DNA of 61,248 nt from CAKSXP01 sp964609305 (GCA_964609305.1 CAZSRK010000005.1:1-61248); one strand, 5' to 3'; shown: positions 33,732 through 43,179, counted from the stretch's first letter. Numbers and translations: made by a program. Notes: a model not told the origin generated them from the letters alone.

Positions 33732-36700
33732 ATGCAAAACCTTTGTGATTTCATTTTTAATAATCCCGCTCTGGCCCCCCTCCCCGCGATGCTGGAAGGG
33801 GGCGCTTTGCCTGCCCTGGTTTCCAATCTCGGCGCGGTACACAGGGCGAATCTGGCCGCCGCGCTGCGTCTGCGTCTGGAAAGGCCGGTCTTTATTATCT
33901 GTCCGGATGAGAACGCGTGCGAGGCCATGCAGCGGGACGTGGAGAGCTTTACGGGCGAAAAGGCCCTGCTTCTGCCCGGAAGGGAACTTACGCTCTACAC
34001 AGCCGACAGTGTATCGCGGCAGAGCGAGCAAAGGCGTATCGCCGCACTGGCGGAGCTGGAAAACGGCGAGCCGGGGCTAACTCTGTGCTGCGTATCCTCC
34101 CTGCTTCAGCGCGCGCCGGACAGGCAGAGCATGGCAAAGCTTACGCTCACCCTTGAACCTATGCAGCAGATATCTCCGCAGCAGCTTGAAAAGATACTTT
34201 TGAGGAATGGATACTCCCCTTGTGAACAGGTCGAAGGGCCCGGACAGTTTTCCCGCCGCGGTGGGATACTGGACCTTTTCTCCCCGTCTTATTCCGATCC
34301 CCTGCGCATAGAGTTCTGGGGCGATGATATCGACAGTATAAATCTCTTCGACGTCGATACACAGCGACGTACCGAGATGCTCGGCTCGGCCCGTATCCTG
34401 CCCGCTGCCGAGTCCCTTCCGGCACTGTATAAGGGCGGGGAGCTTTCTCTTGCCGCGGAGCTTGAGTCCATGGCGGAAAAAAGCATGCCGCGCGCCGCCA
34501 AAATCGATGTGCAGAGGCTTTCAGCGACACTGCTCGGGGACGCGGAGAAGCTGCGCAATGGGGTACAGCTCACCGCGGCGGACAGGTATATGGAGCTTAT
34601 ATACCCCAAATTTTCCACGGCGCTGGACTATATACCCGAGGGAGCCGTTGTTTTCCTCGATCAGCCGCCAAAGCTTGCCGAGCGGGCGGAGGGCTTTCTC
34701 AAACAGCTTTCCGAGGATGTGAAAAGCTTGGTGCAGGCGGGCTATGTCCCAGGCAGGATAGCAAATTTTGCAATAAGCTGGCAGGAGTGCTGTCAGAGGC
34801 TTGCCGACTGGCCGGTCGTGATGGGCGATACGTTTACCGTCGGCAAATACCCGCTCGAGCCCAGGTCCATCATGAGCCTTACATGCAAGCAGCTTCCCGG
34901 CTATGGCGGCAGCGCGGAAACCGCCGCAGGCGACGTCTCGCACTATGTGAAAAGCGGATTTTCCGTCGTCGTGCTCGCCGGGGATGAGCGCAAGGCTAGA
35001 CTTCTGGACGAATTTTTCCGCGAAAGGGATATCCCGTCCTATACAGACGCCGGACTTGCCGCATTGCCCGAGCCCGGGAAATGCTGTATTGCCGTCGGTG
35101 CGCTCTCCGCAGGGTATGAGTATCCGGAGGCGAAGCTGGCCGTCATAACCGACACACAGCTTGCCTCGTCCGGAACAAGGCGTGCCCGGCACAGAAAGGC
35201 GCAGTCCGACCGAGTCCGCATCGGAAGCTATGCCGATCTGTCCGTCGGCGACCTCGTCGTGCATGAGCACCACGGCATCGGCCGCTTTGCCGGTATCTTT
35301 AAGCTGCCTGTGGACGGCGTGCAGAAGGATTATATCAAGATAAGCTACGCCGGCACCGACAGCCTGTACGTCCCGGCCACCCAGCTTGACCTCGTTTCCA
35401 AATACATAGGCACCGGCGGCGACAAACCCGTGCGTCTGTCGAAAATGGGAGGCACGGACTGGGCCAGGACCAAATCCCGCGCAAAAGCCGCCGCACGCGA
35501 CATGGCCGACAACCTGATAGAACTCTACGCCGAACGCAAACGCACCCCGGGGCACGCCTTCGCGCCCGATTCGCCCTGGCAGACGGAGTTTGAGGAGCGG
35601 TTCGGCTACACGGAAACGGAGGATCAGCTGCGCTGTATCGAGGAGATAAAAAAGGATATGGAAGCCGAGGCGCCCATGGACCGGTTACTGTGCGGCGACG
35701 TCGGCTACGGCAAAACGGAGGTTGCGCTGCGCGCGGTGATGAAATGCGTGCTCGACGGGAAGCAGGCCGCCATCCTCGTGCCGACAACGGTGCTTGCACA
35801 GCAGCATTACCAGACCGCGATGCAGCGGTTTTTCGGTTTTCCCGTAACGATATCCGTGCTCTCCCGATTCCGCAGCCAGCAGCAGCAGCGCCAGACGCTC
35901 GCCGGACTTGCCGACGGGTCGGTCGATATTGTGATCGGCACGCACAAACTGCTTCAGAAAAACGTCAAATTCAAGGACCTGGGGCTGCTGATCGTCGATG
36001 AGGAGCAGCGCTTCGGTGTCAGCCATAAGGAGCATATAAAGGAGCTCAGCCGCAATATAGACGTGCTCACGCTCTCGGCCACGCCCATCCCGCGTACGCT
36101 GAATATGGCTCTTTCCGGACTTCGCGACATGTCGACGATCGAGGAGCCGCCGCAGGACAGGCTGCCGGTGCAGACCTTCGTCATGGAGCACGACTGGAAC
36201 GTCGTGTGCGATGCCATCCGCCGCGAGATACAGCGCGGCGGGCAGGTATATTATCTGCACAACCGTGTCGAGAATATAGAGCAGACAGCCTCGCGTCTGG
36301 CATCCATGCTGGAGGATGTGACTGTGTCCGTAGCTCACGGACAAATGGATGAGGACGCGCTGTCTGAGGTCATGGAGAGCGTCATCGACGGCACGACGCA
36401 GGTGCTTGTGTGCACAACGATAATCGAGACAGGTATCGACATTCCCAACGTCAACACACTGATAATCGAGGATGCCGACAGGCTCGGCCTGGCACAGCTT
36501 CATCAGATACGCGGCCGCGTCGGACGCTCGTCCCGCCGCGCCAGCGCGTACCTGACCTTCAGGAAGAACAAGGTGCTCTCGGAAGCCGCCGAGAAACGGC
36601 TTGAGGCGATACGCGAATTTGCCGAGTTTAACTCCGGCTTTCGTATCGCGATGCGCGACCTTGAGATACGCGGAGCCGGAAATCTGCTCGGCGCTGAACA

Positions 36701-37253
36701 ATCCGGATATCTGACCGATGTGGGATATGACATGTATCTCAAGTTGTTGGAGGAGGCGGTGCTTGAACAGCGCGGTGAGAAGCCGGAGACGCGCACGGAA
36801 TGTGCGGCGGACCTGGCCGTCTCGGCCAACATCCCGGAAAAGTATGTCGCCTCCCCCGAACAGCGTATGGACCTTTACCGGCGCATTGCGCTCATCCGCA
36901 CAGAAGAGGATGCCGACGACCTGACCGACGAACTGATCGACCGTTTCGGCGACCCTCCGGCGGATGTCAATTCCCTTATCCATGTCGCGCTGCTGCGCGG
37001 GGAGGCCTCGCGCGCGGGAATAACGGATATCAGCCAGAAGGCAGGCTCCCTGCGCTTTAAGCTCAGTGAATTCGACATGGCGCGTGTGTCCGCGCTGTAC
37101 GGACAGGAGGGCTATAAGGGAAGGCTCCGTGTGGAGGCTGGCAGCGTGCCATGCCTGAGTCTGAAACTCAGGAGCAAATCTCGCATCCTCGACGAGGCCC
37201 GCGCTTTCGTACGGGCATATGAGGGCACGAAAAGCGAACAAACTGTTAATTAA
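33732..37253 (+). CDS. mfd: Transcription-repair coupling factor Mfd
   Basis: Mfd removes RNA polymerase stalled at DNA damage and recruits UvrA. The 1173-aa product has the UvrB-homology N-terminus (FSRRGGILDLFSP), the RNA-polymerase-interacting domain (DLVVHEHHGIGRFAG near residue 510), and a superfamily 2 translocase with Walker A GDVGYGKTEVALRA and the DEEQ box (VDEEQRFG), plus the RecG-like TRG region and the C-terminal D7 domain. An AAAGGAGAG ribosome site precedes the start. It is divergent from dnaA, which marks the change to rightward genes. Confidence 0.97.
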   Translation: MQNLCDFIFNNPALAPLPAMLEGGALPALVSNLGAVHRANLAAALRLRLERPVFIICPDENACEAMQRDVESFTGEKALLLPGRELTLYTADSVSRQSEQRRIAALAELENGEPGLTLCCVSSLLQRAPDRQSMAKLTLTLEPMQQISPQQLEKILLRNGYSPCEQVEGPGQFSRRGGILDLFSPSYSDPLRIEFWGDDIDSINLFDVDTQRRTEMLGSARILPAAESLPALYKGGELSLAAELESMAEKSMPRAAKIDVQRLSATLLGDAEKLRNGVQLTAADRYMELIYPKFSTALDYIPEGAVVFLDQPPKLAERAEGFLKQLSEDVKSLVQAGYVPGRIANFAISWQECCQRLADWPVVMGDTFTVGKYPLEPRSIMSLTCKQLPGYGGSAETAAGDVSHYVKSGFSVVVLAGDERKARLLDEFFRERDIPSYTDAGLAALPEPGKCCIAVGALSAGYEYPEAKLAVITDTQLASSGTRRARHRKAQSDRVRIGSYADLSVGDLVVHEHHGIGRFAGIFKLPVDGVQKDYIKISYAGTDSLYVPATQLDLVSKYIGTGGDKPVRLSKMGGTDWARTKSRAKAAARDMADNLIELYAERKRTPGHAFAPDSPWQTEFEERFGYTETEDQLRCIEEIKKDMEAEAPMDRLLCGDVGYGKTEVALRAVMKCVLDGKQAAILVPTTVLAQQHYQTAMQRFFGFPVTISVLSRFRSQQQQRQTLAGLADGSVDIVIGTHKLLQKNVKFKDLGLLIVDEEQRFGVSHKEHIKELSRNIDVLTLSATPIPRTLNMALSGLRDMSTIEEPPQDRLPVQTFVMEHDWNVVCDAIRREIQRGGQVYYLHNRVENIEQTASRLASMLEDVTVSVAHGQMDEDALSEVMESVIDGTTQVLVCTTIIETGIDIPNVNTLIIEDADRLGLAQLHQIRGRVGRSSRRASAYLTFRKNKVLSEAAEKRLEAIREFAEFNSGFRIAMRDLEIRGAGNLLGAEQSGYLTDVGYDMYLKLLEEAVLEQRGEKPETRTECAADLAVSANIPEKYVASPEQRMDLYRRIALIRTEEDADDLTDELIDRFGDPPADVNSLIHVALLRGEASRAGITDISQKAGSLRFKLSEFDMARVSALYGQEGYKGRLRVEAGSVPCLSLKLRSKSRILDEARAFVRAYEGTKSEQTVN

Positions 37254-37265
37254 CAAAGGCGATTG

Positions 37266-37294
37266 TTGCTCTTTTCCCGGGATGATGTTATAGT
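37266..37294 (+). promoter_or_regulatory. Candidate promoter for the foldase lipoprotein gene
   Basis: TTGCTC (37266-37271), a 17-bp spacer and TATAGT (37289-37294), about 50 bp before the ATG at 37346. The -35 is imperfect. Confidence 0.5.
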
Positions 37295-37345
37295 TTTTCA
37301 GCAGATGGCAGCGATCGGCTGCGCGGTTATTTTAAGGAGAACCCC

Positions 37346-38530
37346 ATGAAAAGAATTATTTTGACAGCTCTGGTTTTTTCCCTGCTCATTTCGGCCCTCG
37401 CCGGCTGCACGGGCAGCCAGGTCAGGACATATACCGATCCGACGGCTACCCCCTCCGCGGAGGCGGCCGACGACACCTCGCAGGAGACGGCGACTCCCGA
37501 TGCGCAGGCAGAAGAGACCCCTGACTATGACTATGCATATGAGAAGTACGAGCCGGACACCGTCGTCATGACCGTTGACGGGCAGCCGGTGTACTGGGAG
37601 GAGTATTTTTACTGGCTAACGGATGCCATGTACCTTGTCGAGTACTATTACGGCACTATAACCGACTGGGACGCCGCGTGCGAGTTTGTCACGACGATGA
37701 CCTATGCCGAGTATGTCAAGGAATATGCCGACGGCACGGCGCGGATGTACCACAGCATGGAGAACAAGGCCGAGGAGCTGGGCATCACCCTCACCGATGA
37801 GGACAACGAGTATATCGACTCCCTCTGGCAGAGCGATATAGACAGCGTGGGCTCGGAGGAAGAGCTTATCGAACAGATAGAGACGGTTTATCTGACTAAG
37901 GATCTGTATTATTATATAAACACTGTGTCGGTACTGGCTGACGCCGCGTTTACTGAGCTTTACGGTGAGACCGGAGAAAAGCTGGACGATGAGGAAGTCA
38001 TCAGCTATGCCGAGGACAGCGGCTATATGCGAGCAAAGCACATCCTCTTCATGACAGTCGATGAAGAGGGCAACGCGCTCCCGGATGAGGAAATCGAGGC
38101 TCAGGAGCAGGCCGCGCAGGAGGTGCTGGCCCAGCTTCGTCAGGCTCAGGAAAACGGCGAGGACACAGAGACGCTGTTTGACGAGCTCATGAACGAGTAC
38201 TCCGAGGATACCGGCCTGACAGCCTATCCTGACGGCTACTGCTTTATATGCGGCGACATGGTCGAGGAGTTTTCAACGGCTGCCGAGGCTCTGGGTGAAT
38301 ATGAGATCTCCGATGTGGTGACCAGCGATTACGGATACCATATAATCCTGCGCCTGCCATTGCGCGCGGACGATATCCCGATAAACGACGGAACCAACAG
38401 CCTGCGCATCCTGGCCGCGTCCGATATGTTCAATGCCAGCGTCTCCAACTGGAGCGAGGAAGCGGAGCTTGTCTGGAGCGAGGGATTTGAGGAGCTGACC
38501 CCCGCGGATATTTTTGACGAGATCGGATAA
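37346..38530 (+). CDS. Peptidylprolyl isomerase lipoprotein, PrsA/parvulin type
   Basis: This is an extracytoplasmic foldase anchored to the membrane. The 394-aa product has a lipoprotein signal with lipobox ALAGC (Cys21), a Thr/Asp/Glu-rich linker, a SurA-like N-terminal helical region (residues about 70-220) and a parvulin domain beginning at RAKHILF near residue 230, followed by TGLTAYPDGYCF and the closing YGYHIILRL strand. The protein is very acidic. The start has a strong AAGGAGA site. Confidence 0.88.
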   Translation: MKRIILTALVFSLLISALAGCTGSQVRTYTDPTATPSAEAADDTSQETATPDAQAEETPDYDYAYEKYEPDTVVMTVDGQPVYWEEYFYWLTDAMYLVEYYYGTITDWDAACEFVTTMTYAEYVKEYADGTARMYHSMENKAEELGITLTDEDNEYIDSLWQSDIDSVGSEEELIEQIETVYLTKDLYYYINTVSVLADAAFTELYGETGEKLDDEEVISYAEDSGYMRAKHILFMTVDEEGNALPDEEIEAQEQAAQEVLAQLRQAQENGEDTETLFDELMNEYSEDTGLTAYPDGYCFICGDMVEEFSTAAEALGEYEISDVVTSDYGYHIILRLPLRADDIPINDGTNSLRILAASDMFNASVSNWSEEAELVWSEGFEELTPADIFDEIG

Positions 38531-38609
38531 AGGTCTTTCCAATCTAAAAATGCCATTACTTTTTCTCTTGTGGAAGCAGTTTTTCGACATGATCAAAATG
38601 AAAAAATCA

Positions 38610-38645
38610 GGACGTGCCGCAGAGGCAAAACTCTGCGGCACGTCC
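38610..38645. terminator. Convergent terminator between the foldase and C39 genes
   Basis: A 15-bp stem (GGACGTGCCGCAGAG and its complement) with a 6-nt loop lies between converging genes. It is followed by a run of six T residues on the minus strand and a weaker T-rich stretch on the plus strand, so it serves the C39 gene best. Confidence 0.85.
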
Positions 38646-38672
38646 TTTATATGTGTATCACCTTGCCCGGGG

Positions 38673-39647
38673 TCATTCTGATATGCTCCAGAGCTGTGCC
38701 ATCTGCCCCTGCAGCCGCGAGAAGGTCCAGGTCATCTCACTTTTTTCGACGCTGCTCGGGTCATAGACGCAAAATCCCGAGTTGGTGTAATCGTGTATGA
38801 CGATAAAATGGCCGTTTACCGTAAAATCCCCTTCGTTCATCGAGGCTATAAGCACCTCGCCGGCATCAAGCCTGGCGCGCATCTCATTCTCATCCGCGGG
38901 GATTATTGTCCCCGTAAGGCCAAGCTGCGCCGCGCCCTCGGTAAACAGCAGCCACGACGTCCCGGTTCCCCAGACGTAATAGCCCGCGTTCTCGGCAAAG
39001 TCCGAGATGTAGACAGGGTCGTACTTCCTGTCTCCGGTCACTCCGATCGCTGCCATCGAAAGACAGGTCGGCCCGCAGGCGGTGTAGCCCATGATCGAGC
39101 TGCCATAGGGGTGGAACGCCTAGCGGTTGTCGTATTGCAGCAGGAACGGTACTCCGCCGCTCAGCTCGTCCGCGCTTAGCTCGACGTCGCCGTATGTACG
39201 CTCCTCAGAGGGTTCAAGAAGAACGAAAGCCGTCTTTTCCGGGGAGACAAGCACAGCGTTGACCGCATCCTGGGAATACGCATAGATGTGTTCTATTAGA
39301 AATTCAATCTCTTTTCGGTACGCCGGATTTTCATCTGCCAGCTCGCGCAGGGCCGTAAGATCGCTCTCTGTCGCCTGGAAGTCCCCTCCCGAGCTGCCGC
39401 ATTGCTGCTCAAGGTTCTCATAATCTATCTCGAACTGCACCGCGTCGGGCGGCTCCTGTCCGTCCGCCAGAGTGCCGCGGCCGAAAGCTCCGGAAAGGCC
39501 GCTGCCTTTTATTAAATAGAAACCCAGCACCAGAGCAGCCGCGCCCAGCAGCAGGATGATGAAAATCTTTGGCGCCCTGCTGCGGCGTCGCGCGTATCGC
39601 CTGTACGGCTGCCGGTACTGCGGATTATTTGTGTATGTCTTCGCCAA
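38673..39647 (-). pseudogene. Membrane-anchored C39-like cysteine peptidase, split by an in-frame amber codon
   Basis: The reading frame starts at TTG 39647 (GGAGG about 12 bp upstream). It encodes a basic N-terminus and one membrane helix (residues about 27-46), then an extracytoplasmic region. A TAG at 39120-39122 interrupts it after LLQYDNR. The same frame continues without a shift into AFHPYGSSIMGYTACGPTCLSM, the peptidase_C39_2 active-site Cys region, and later GHFIVIHDY with the catalytic His and Asp. In relatives the position of the stop usually holds Trp (QWDxRW-like), so TGG to TAG fits. Full length would be about 324 aa. Without read-through the catalytic domain is not made. Confidence 0.85.
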
Positions 39648-39668
39648 TTTGGGAGCGCCTCCTTCATA

Positions 39669-39765
39669 TGTGTATTAGTTCGATTAATACGCACTATATA
39701 AACAAAAGGCGGCATTGTCAAGCCTGTTTGCGACGAATTAATAAAATCTTAACTCTTTTTGCACT
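39669..39765 (-). promoter_or_regulatory. Strong promoter of the C39 gene, shared with the metallophosphoesterase gene
   Basis: On the minus strand TTGACA (39716-39721), 17 bp, TATAGT (39693-39698). Just downstream is an inverted repeat TATTA-N7-TAATA (about 39673-39690). Upstream conserved blocks (AGAGTTAA, TTAATTCGT) extend to about 39760. The same set of boxes at equal spacing occurs before the metallophosphoesterase gene at 47703-47777. Confidence 0.75.
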
Positions 39766-39931
39766 CTTTTAGCACAAAACAGTACAAGAGCTTCTTTTTT
39801 GATTAATAATCTGCGGAGCAAGATTTGTCCTCCTCTGTAAGGGGGGTGTTTTCGTAAACTGTTTTAATTTTGTCTTTTACAAAGATAAAACGCAGAAACT
39901 TAAACTTTCTCTCCCGGGCAGCATAAAAAGG

Positions 39932-39966
39932 AAAAACCCCGCGTCCTGTCTGGACGCGGGGTTTTC
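39932..39966 (-). terminator. Intrinsic terminator of rpsT
   Basis: The stem pairs CCCCGCGTCC with GGACGCGGGG around TGTCT-like loop bases, and is followed on the minus strand by five T residues, 30 bp after the rpsT stop. Confidence 0.9.
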
Positions 39967-39996
39967 AGGGGCTTATTTCCCCAAACGGCTATCGAG

Positions 39997-40263
39997 TCAC
40001 TGGGCCATGCCGTTGAGCTTGACGGTCATGCTGGACTTTTTATGAGCCGCGTTGTTCTTGTGGATAAGATTCCGTGCAGCAGCGCGATCCACGGCCTTGA
40101 CAGCAACTTTATAGGTGCTGACGGCTGCCTCACGGTTGCCCTCGGCAACAGCGGCGTCGAACTTCTTAATAACGGTCTTGAGCTCGCTCTTCCTAGCCTT
40201 GTTCGCTGCGTTGCGAGCCTTTGCAAGCTGGTCCCTCTTGGCTGAAGACTTGATGTTGGGCAT
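39997..40263 (-). CDS. rpsT: Ribosomal protein S20
   Basis: S20 binds 16S rRNA in the 30S subunit. The 88-aa product is a basic three-helix protein with the family pattern MPNIKSSAKRD, KARNAANKARKSELKT and, near the end, NLIHKNNAAHKKS. A strong GGAGGAGG precedes ATG 40263. It is divergent from gpr, as in many Clostridia. Confidence 0.96.
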   Translation of the reverse strand: MPNIKSSAKRDQLAKARNAANKARKSELKTVIKKFDAAVAEGNREAAVSTYKVAVKAVDRAAARNLIHKNNAAHKKSSMTVKLNGMAQ

Positions 40264-40320
40264 TGCTAATTCGCCACCTCCTCCTATAAAAGTCGTGTCT
40301 GTATAGACCCGCGGATGATT

Positions 40321-40349
40321 ATAATAACACCATATCTCAAAAAAATCAA
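40321..40349 (-). promoter_or_regulatory. rpsT promoter
   Basis: On the minus strand TTGATT (40344-40349), a 17-bp spacer and TATTAT (40321-40326) about 57 bp before the rpsT start. Confidence 0.6.
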
Positions 40350-40459
40350 GCTTTTTTCAGCTCAAAATCTTAAAATTACAAACCCTGACATACTTTTATC
40401 TTTTACGCGCAAGATATTCATAGTACAGGACTTTTTGTCACTAAATATGGGAGGTAATT

Positions 40460-41338
40460 ATGGCCAATCTATTCAGAACCGATATGGCGGTCGAACTCAA
40501 CCGCCTGTCCAATCCGGATTCAAACCTGCCCGGCGTTCGTGTGGACGAGCAGGAGCGCGGCGGCATACGGCTCACCACGATCAATATTGACAGCCCGGAG
40601 GCTGCAGAAGCGTTATGTAAACCAATCGACGAATATATCACGCTCGAAGTTGGCGCGTTCCTTCGCAGGGAGGAAAACTCCTTTGAGACGGCGGCGGAGC
40701 TGTTTGCGGAAAAATTACGCGGCCTGCCGGCACTGGGCGGAGGCGGCGGAGTCCTCGTGGTCGGGCTTGGTAATCGCGCAATAACTCCTGATGCCGTCGG
40801 ACCTGAGGTTATAGACGGCGTTCTTGTGACACGGCACCTGCGCGAGCGCAGCCCGGAACACTTCGGCGATTTCCGTGACGTTGCGGCCTTTTGCAGCGGC
40901 GTTCTGGGCACAACGGGTATAGAGAGCGCTGATGTCATTAAGGCTTTGTGCGGTCTGACGCGGCCGGACTGCGTAATCGCAGTCGATGCGCTGGCAGCCA
41001 TGAAAATTAGCCGCCTCTGCCGGACTGTACAGATCTCCGACAGCGGGATAGTCCCCGGCTCCGGCATAGGAAACAGCCGCGCGGCGCTCAATCGCGATAC
41101 TCTGGGAGTTCCTGTGATTGCCGTCGGCGTGCCCACTGTGGTGGATGCGGCCACTCTGGTCCGCAATTTCGTATCTGAGGCCACAGGCCTTGAGGGCGTC
41201 GAGGAGGCTGGTATGATAGTCACCCCCAAGGATATAGACGCAAATGTGCATGACATCTCCCGTTTAATCGCGTATGGAGTCAACCTCGCCCTGCATGAGG
41301 GGCTGACAATGGCTGAGATCGACATGCTAATAGGCTAA
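40460..41338 (+). CDS. gpr: Germination protease GPR (spore endopeptidase)
   Basis: GPR is an aspartic-type endopeptidase that degrades small acid-soluble spore proteins at germination. The 292-aa product begins RTDMAVELN, the family start including the propeptide-processing region, and contains VVGLGNRAITPDAVGP, VIAVDALAA, and SGIVPGSGIGN, all conserved in GPR. A GGGAGG ribosome site lies 8 bp upstream. A sigma-G-like -10 (CATAGTA at 40419-40425) precedes it but the matching -35 is weak. Its presence, with the gerA operon, shows a spore-forming ancestry. Confidence 0.95.
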   Translation: MANLFRTDMAVELNRLSNPDSNLPGVRVDEQERGGIRLTTINIDSPEAAEALCKPIDEYITLEVGAFLRREENSFETAAELFAEKLRGLPALGGGGGVLVVGLGNRAITPDAVGPEVIDGVLVTRHLRERSPEHFGDFRDVAAFCSGVLGTTGIESADVIKALCGLTRPDCVIAVDALAAMKISRLCRTVQISDSGIVPGSGIGNSRAALNRDTLGVPVIAVGVPTVVDAATLVRNFVSEATGLEGVEEAGMIVTPKDIDANVHDISRLIAYGVNLALHEGLTMAEIDMLIG

Positions 41339-41339
41339 A

Positions 41340-41389
41340 CGTTTCACGTGAAACATCTCTGCCCCCGCGGAGATGTTTCATGTGAAACA
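41340..41389. other. Pair of parS centromere sites doubling as a hairpin
   Basis: Relative to TGTTTCACGTGAAACA, the site at 41340-41355 and the site at 41374-41389 each match at 15 of 16 positions (C for T at the first base; T for C in the centre). They bind ParB and mark the origin region for segregation. The sites and the flanking GAAACATCTC / GAGATGTTTC bases also form an inverted repeat with a GC loop, followed by T residues, which may terminate gpr transcription. Confidence 0.92.
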
Positions 41390-41461
41390 TTTTTAATTGA
41401 GCGTTGAAAAGCACATCGAATGCTGGTATAATCTTCACAGATAAAAAACGGGAGAAAAGAT

Positions 41462-42232
41462 ATGGGAAAGGTTATAGCCATCGCCAACCAGAAGGGCGGC
41501 GTCGGCAAGACTACAACTTGCATAAATCTTAGCAGTGTCCTCACCGGCCGAGGGAAAAAAGTGCTATGCTGCGACATGGACCCACAGGGCAACTGCACTT
41601 CCGGTCTGGGGGCCGACAAAGCGGCAGAGCAAAACATATACGACGTGCTGATAAACGGTGAGAGCATAAGCTCTGCGCTCGTGACGACGCCCTATGGAGA
41701 CCTGATTCCCTCAAATGCCCAGCTTTCTGGAGCAACGGTAGAGCTCGTAGATATGGATGAACGCGAATACGTGCTCAAAGACGCGCTTGCTGAGTTGAGG
41801 GACAGTTACGATTTTATACTTATTGATTGCCCGCCGTCGCTGGAATTGCTGACAATTAATGCCCTGACGGCGGCGGACAGCGTGCTTATCCCCGTCCAGT
41901 GCGAGTATTTTGCGCTTGAGGGCATTCGCGACCTGCTCACGACGATAGAGATGACGCAAAAGCGCCTGAATCCGGGACTGGAGATCGAGGGCATCGTGAT
42001 GACTATGCATGACAGCCGGCTAAAGCTCTCTTCCCAGGTGCAGGGCGAGGTACGAAAATACTTTGGGGATCTGGTCTATAAGGCGGCCGTGCCAAGAAAC
42101 GTGCGTGTCAGCGAGGCGCCAAGCCACGGAAAGCCGGTTATCGCCTATGACAGAATGTCGACAGGCTCGCGCGCTTATTATAAAGTTGCCAGTGAATTGT
42201 TGTGGAGAGAACGCAAGAGGACAAAAAATTGA
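41462..42232 (+). CDS. parA: Chromosome partitioning ATPase ParA/Soj
   Basis: ParA is a DNA-binding ATPase that, with ParB at parS, separates new origins; in Bacillus it also regulates DnaA and sporulation. The 256-aa product has the deviant Walker A motif NQKGGVGKTT at residues 9-18, DMDPQGN, and LIDCPPSLELLT. It is 15 bp upstream of parB and directly follows two parS sites. Confidence 0.96.
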   Translation: MGKVIAIANQKGGVGKTTTCINLSSVLTGRGKKVLCCDMDPQGNCTSGLGADKAAEQNIYDVLINGESISSALVTTPYGDLIPSNAQLSGATVELVDMDEREYVLKDALAELRDSYDFILIDCPPSLELLTINALTAADSVLIPVQCEYFALEGIRDLLTTIEMTQKRLNPGLEIEGIVMTMHDSRLKLSSQVQGEVRKYFGDLVYKAAVPRNVRVSEAPSHGKPVIAYDRMSTGSRAYYKVASELLWRERKRTKN

Positions 42233-42247
42233 TACCGGAGGTCAAAT

Positions 42248-43150
42248 ATGGCTGATAAAGGTAAAAGAGGATTAGGAAGAGGGATGGGCGCATTGTTTGG
42301 AGAGGACAGCTCAAAAACTGACGGCAGGGATATTTTGACTCTGCCTATTACGAAGGTTGAGCCGCGCCAGGATCAGCCGCGCTGCAATTTTGATGACGAG
42401 TCGCTTGCAGAGCTGGCCGATTCCATCAGAAATTACGGGCTGATACAGCCGATTACAGTCCGCCGGCTGGACAGCGGCTATTATCAGATAGTGGCTGGGG
42501 AGCGGCGCTGGCGGGCCGCGCGGCTGGCTGAGTTGAAAGAGGTGCCCGTGCGCGTCATCGAGGCCGACGACCGCCGGGCGATGGAGCTTGCTCTGGTAGA
42601 AAATCTGCAGCGCGAGGATCTCAACCCGATTGAGGAAGCGCGCGGCTTCAGAGCCCTGATGGACGAGTACGGCCTGACACAGGAGCAGGCGGCTGCAAGC
42701 GTTGGAAAGTCCCGGCCCGCCGTGGCAAATTCGCTGCGGCTGCTGTCCCTGTCGCCTGAGGTGCTGAGCCTTGTGGAGGAGGGCGAGCTCTCCGCCGGTC
42801 ACGCCCGCGCGCTGATCCCGATATCATCCCGGGAAATACAGCTCGAAACGGCAAAGACAGTCATTGACGGTGCGCTTTCGGTACGGCAGTCTGAGGAGCT
42901 TGCGGCCAAAGTAGTCCGCCGCCTTGCCCAGGAGGAAAAGGCATCGCAAACGCCGGAGCAGACGGCAAAGCCGACAGTCGACTACTCGCACGAGGTCGAA
43001 AAGGCGCTTGAGACCGTGCTCGGCCGCAAGGTAAAGCTGGTCGACGGACGGAAAAAGGGCAGGATCGAGCTGGAGTTCTACGGTGCGGAGGACAGGGAGC
43101 GGCTGATTGCTCAGCTTCGAGGGCTGAATGCGGCCAAAAATGAAAATTGA
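42248..43150 (+). CDS. parB: Chromosome partitioning protein ParB/Spo0J
   Basis: ParB is a CTPase clamp that loads at parS and recruits SMC. The 300-aa product has the basic N-terminal tail with LGRGMGALFG, the ParB/Srx CTP-binding domain with GERRWRAARLA, and the helix-turn-helix for parS recognition (LTQEQAAASVGKSRPAVAN). The C-terminal dimerisation region follows a linker. A good GGAGG site precedes the start. Confidence 0.96.
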   Translation: MADKGKRGLGRGMGALFGEDSSKTDGRDILTLPITKVEPRQDQPRCNFDDESLAELADSIRNYGLIQPITVRRLDSGYYQIVAGERRWRAARLAELKEVPVRVIEADDRRAMELALVENLQREDLNPIEEARGFRALMDEYGLTQEQAAASVGKSRPAVANSLRLLSLSPEVLSLVEEGELSAGHARALIPISSREIQLETAKTVIDGALSVRQSEELAAKVVRRLAQEEKASQTPEQTAKPTVDYSHEVEKALETVLGRKVKLVDGRKKGRIELEFYGAEDRERLIAQLRGLNAAKNEN

Positions 43151-43179
43151 CGACTTTATAAAAAAAGAGGAAAACTGAC

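Larger units (their letters stand above)
39648..39996. other. Intergenic region before the C39 gene
   Basis: This 349-bp AT-rich gap contains the C39 promoter element (39669-39765) and the rpsT terminator (39932-39966). Between them (about 39770-39930) I see only a short GC-poor stretch with no gene or clear structure. Confidence 0.6.

Noticed and set aside
3013..39122. Reassignment of TAG as a sense codon
   Set aside because: TAG ends several intact genes with family-normal C-termini (serS, remB, M16 peptidase), and gerB has a second lesion, so mutation is the simpler reading.
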